5,859 bases of DNA from Glacieibacterium sp038211965 (GTDB taxonomy: Bacteria > Pseudomonadota > Alphaproteobacteria > Sphingomonadales > Sphingomonadaceae): contig JBBQVB010000146.1 in assembly GCA_038211965.1 (NCBI GenBank), forward strand, positions 1 to 5,859, written 5' to 3'. The notes beneath the pieces are model-generated. The model had not been told where the DNA came from. It was given only the letters and a program-made list of their open reading frames with translations, and searched no databases. Position 1 is the stretch's first letter; each line of letters starts with the position of its first letter. Positions 5,379 through 5,859 of this stretch are shown in pieces. Both the position numbers and the translations under genes were made by a program.

Positions 5379-5768
5379 ATGATCGGCTACGCCAATATCG
5401 GCACCAACGACCTTTCGAAGGCGACGGCGTTCTACGACGCGCTGTTCGGCGAGATCGGCATCGGGCGGCTGATGGAGTTTCCGACAGGTGCGGTCGCCTA
5501 TGGCGGCGCGTGGGACAAGCCGATGCTCGCGGTCGGCCCCCCCTACGACGGCAAACCCGCGACGGTCGGCAACGGCACGATGATTGCGCTCGTCATGGAC
5601 GAGCGCGCCAAGGTCGACGCGCTCCACGCCAAGGCGCTGGCGCTGGGCGGTACCGACGAAGGTGCCCCCGGCGTACGCGGCGAGGAGGGCAACCAGGCCT
5701 TCTACGGGGCCTATTTCCGCGACCTCGACGGCAACAAGTTCTGCGCTTTCCGGGTCGGTCCGGGTTGA
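5379..5768 (+). CDS. VOC family (glyoxalase/bleomycin-resistance fold) protein
   Basis: The 129-residue cytoplasmic protein has the paired beta-alpha-beta-beta-beta modules of the vicinal oxygen chelate superfamily. The first module begins IGTNDLSKATAFYDALF (residues 7-23). The second includes the helix DERAKVDALHAKALALGG (74-91) and ends with the signature YFRDLDGNKFCAF (112-124). Superfamily members do glyoxalase, dioxygenase or antibiotic-binding chemistry, usually with a metal. Here Cys122 and Ala123 occupy the region where many members have the metal-binding glutamate, so neither metal binding nor substrate can be assigned. The frame stays open to an ATG at 5271 that overlaps the previous stop, but that version adds 36 low-complexity residues translated through the hairpin. 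ATG 5379, preceded by a GGGGG run (5370-5374), is preferred. No operon partner is evident. Confidence 0.9.
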   Translation: MIGYANIGTNDLSKATAFYDALFGEIGIGRLMEFPTGAVAYGGAWDKPMLAVGPPYDGKPATVGNGTMIALVMDERAKVDALHAKALALGGTDEGAPGVRGEEGNQAFYGAYFRDLDGNKFCAFRVGPG

Positions 5769-5859
5769 GGCGACCGCAGTCGGCGCGCTTCGCCCGCCGG
5801 ATAGATCCAGTTCGCCTGTTTTAGCCGCATCGGCGAAGTCGGCCGGCATGAATATCGTC

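Noticed and set aside
5811..5837. TTCGCC / GGCGAA inverted repeat after the VOC gene as a terminator
   Set aside because: The stem is only six base pairs with a 15-base loop and no T-tract after it; GGCGAA-type words are common in this composition.
5349..5849. A 166-codon minus-strand frame starting at 5849
   Set aside because: Most of it is antisense to the VOC gene. The part outside (5769-5849) has no recognisable family or ribosome site.
5848..5859. An ATG at 5848 as the start of a next plus-strand gene
   Set aside because: Only four codons are visible before the right edge and no ribosome site precedes it, so it cannot be supported.

Overview
The window is GC-rich bacterial chromosome and reads as an alphaproteobacterium, most likely of the order Sphingomonadales. 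Three things point there: a partial SciP/DUF1153 cell-cycle regulator, a secreted protein with the PEPxxWA form of the PEP-CTERM sorting tail that is typical of sphingomonads, and the general style of the MnmA and UvrB proteins. No rRNA, tRNA, CRISPR array, transposase or prophage gene was seen.

Layout from left to right. Bases 1-175 (minus strand) hold the first 58 codons of a SciP-like regulator that runs off the left edge. A 117-base divergent intergenic region (176-292) follows, with an exact copy of the CtrA half-site TTAACCAT on the minus strand and a plausible promoter for mnmA on the plus strand. mnmA (293-1387, plus) encodes the tRNA 2-thiouridylase. It converges on a leftward gene group with only 19 bases between the stops. 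That group is, in transcription order, uvrB (start near 4315), a small ORF that looks like the C-terminal half of a larger protein (2070-1843), and a DUF1801 gene (1814-1407). The spacings of 37 and 28 bases suggest co-transcription.

A second divergent region (4316-4494) contains the only clearly AT-rich DNA in the window and two dyad symmetries. To its right lies a THxN-family PEP-CTERM protein gene (4495-5274, plus), ended by a very strong hairpin. A small VOC/glyoxalase-fold gene (5379-5768, plus) follows, probably with its own promoter. The last 91 bases hold no supported gene.

Functionally this is mostly housekeeping: cell-cycle transcription control (SciP), wobble-base thiolation (MnmA) and nucleotide excision repair (UvrB), beside a sorted surface protein and two small proteins of uncertain role. 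I see no obvious new multi-gene system. The points most worth checking are the CtrA half-site next to sciP, the truncated-looking ORF behind uvrB, and the palindrome plus short coupled leader ORF before the PEP-CTERM gene.
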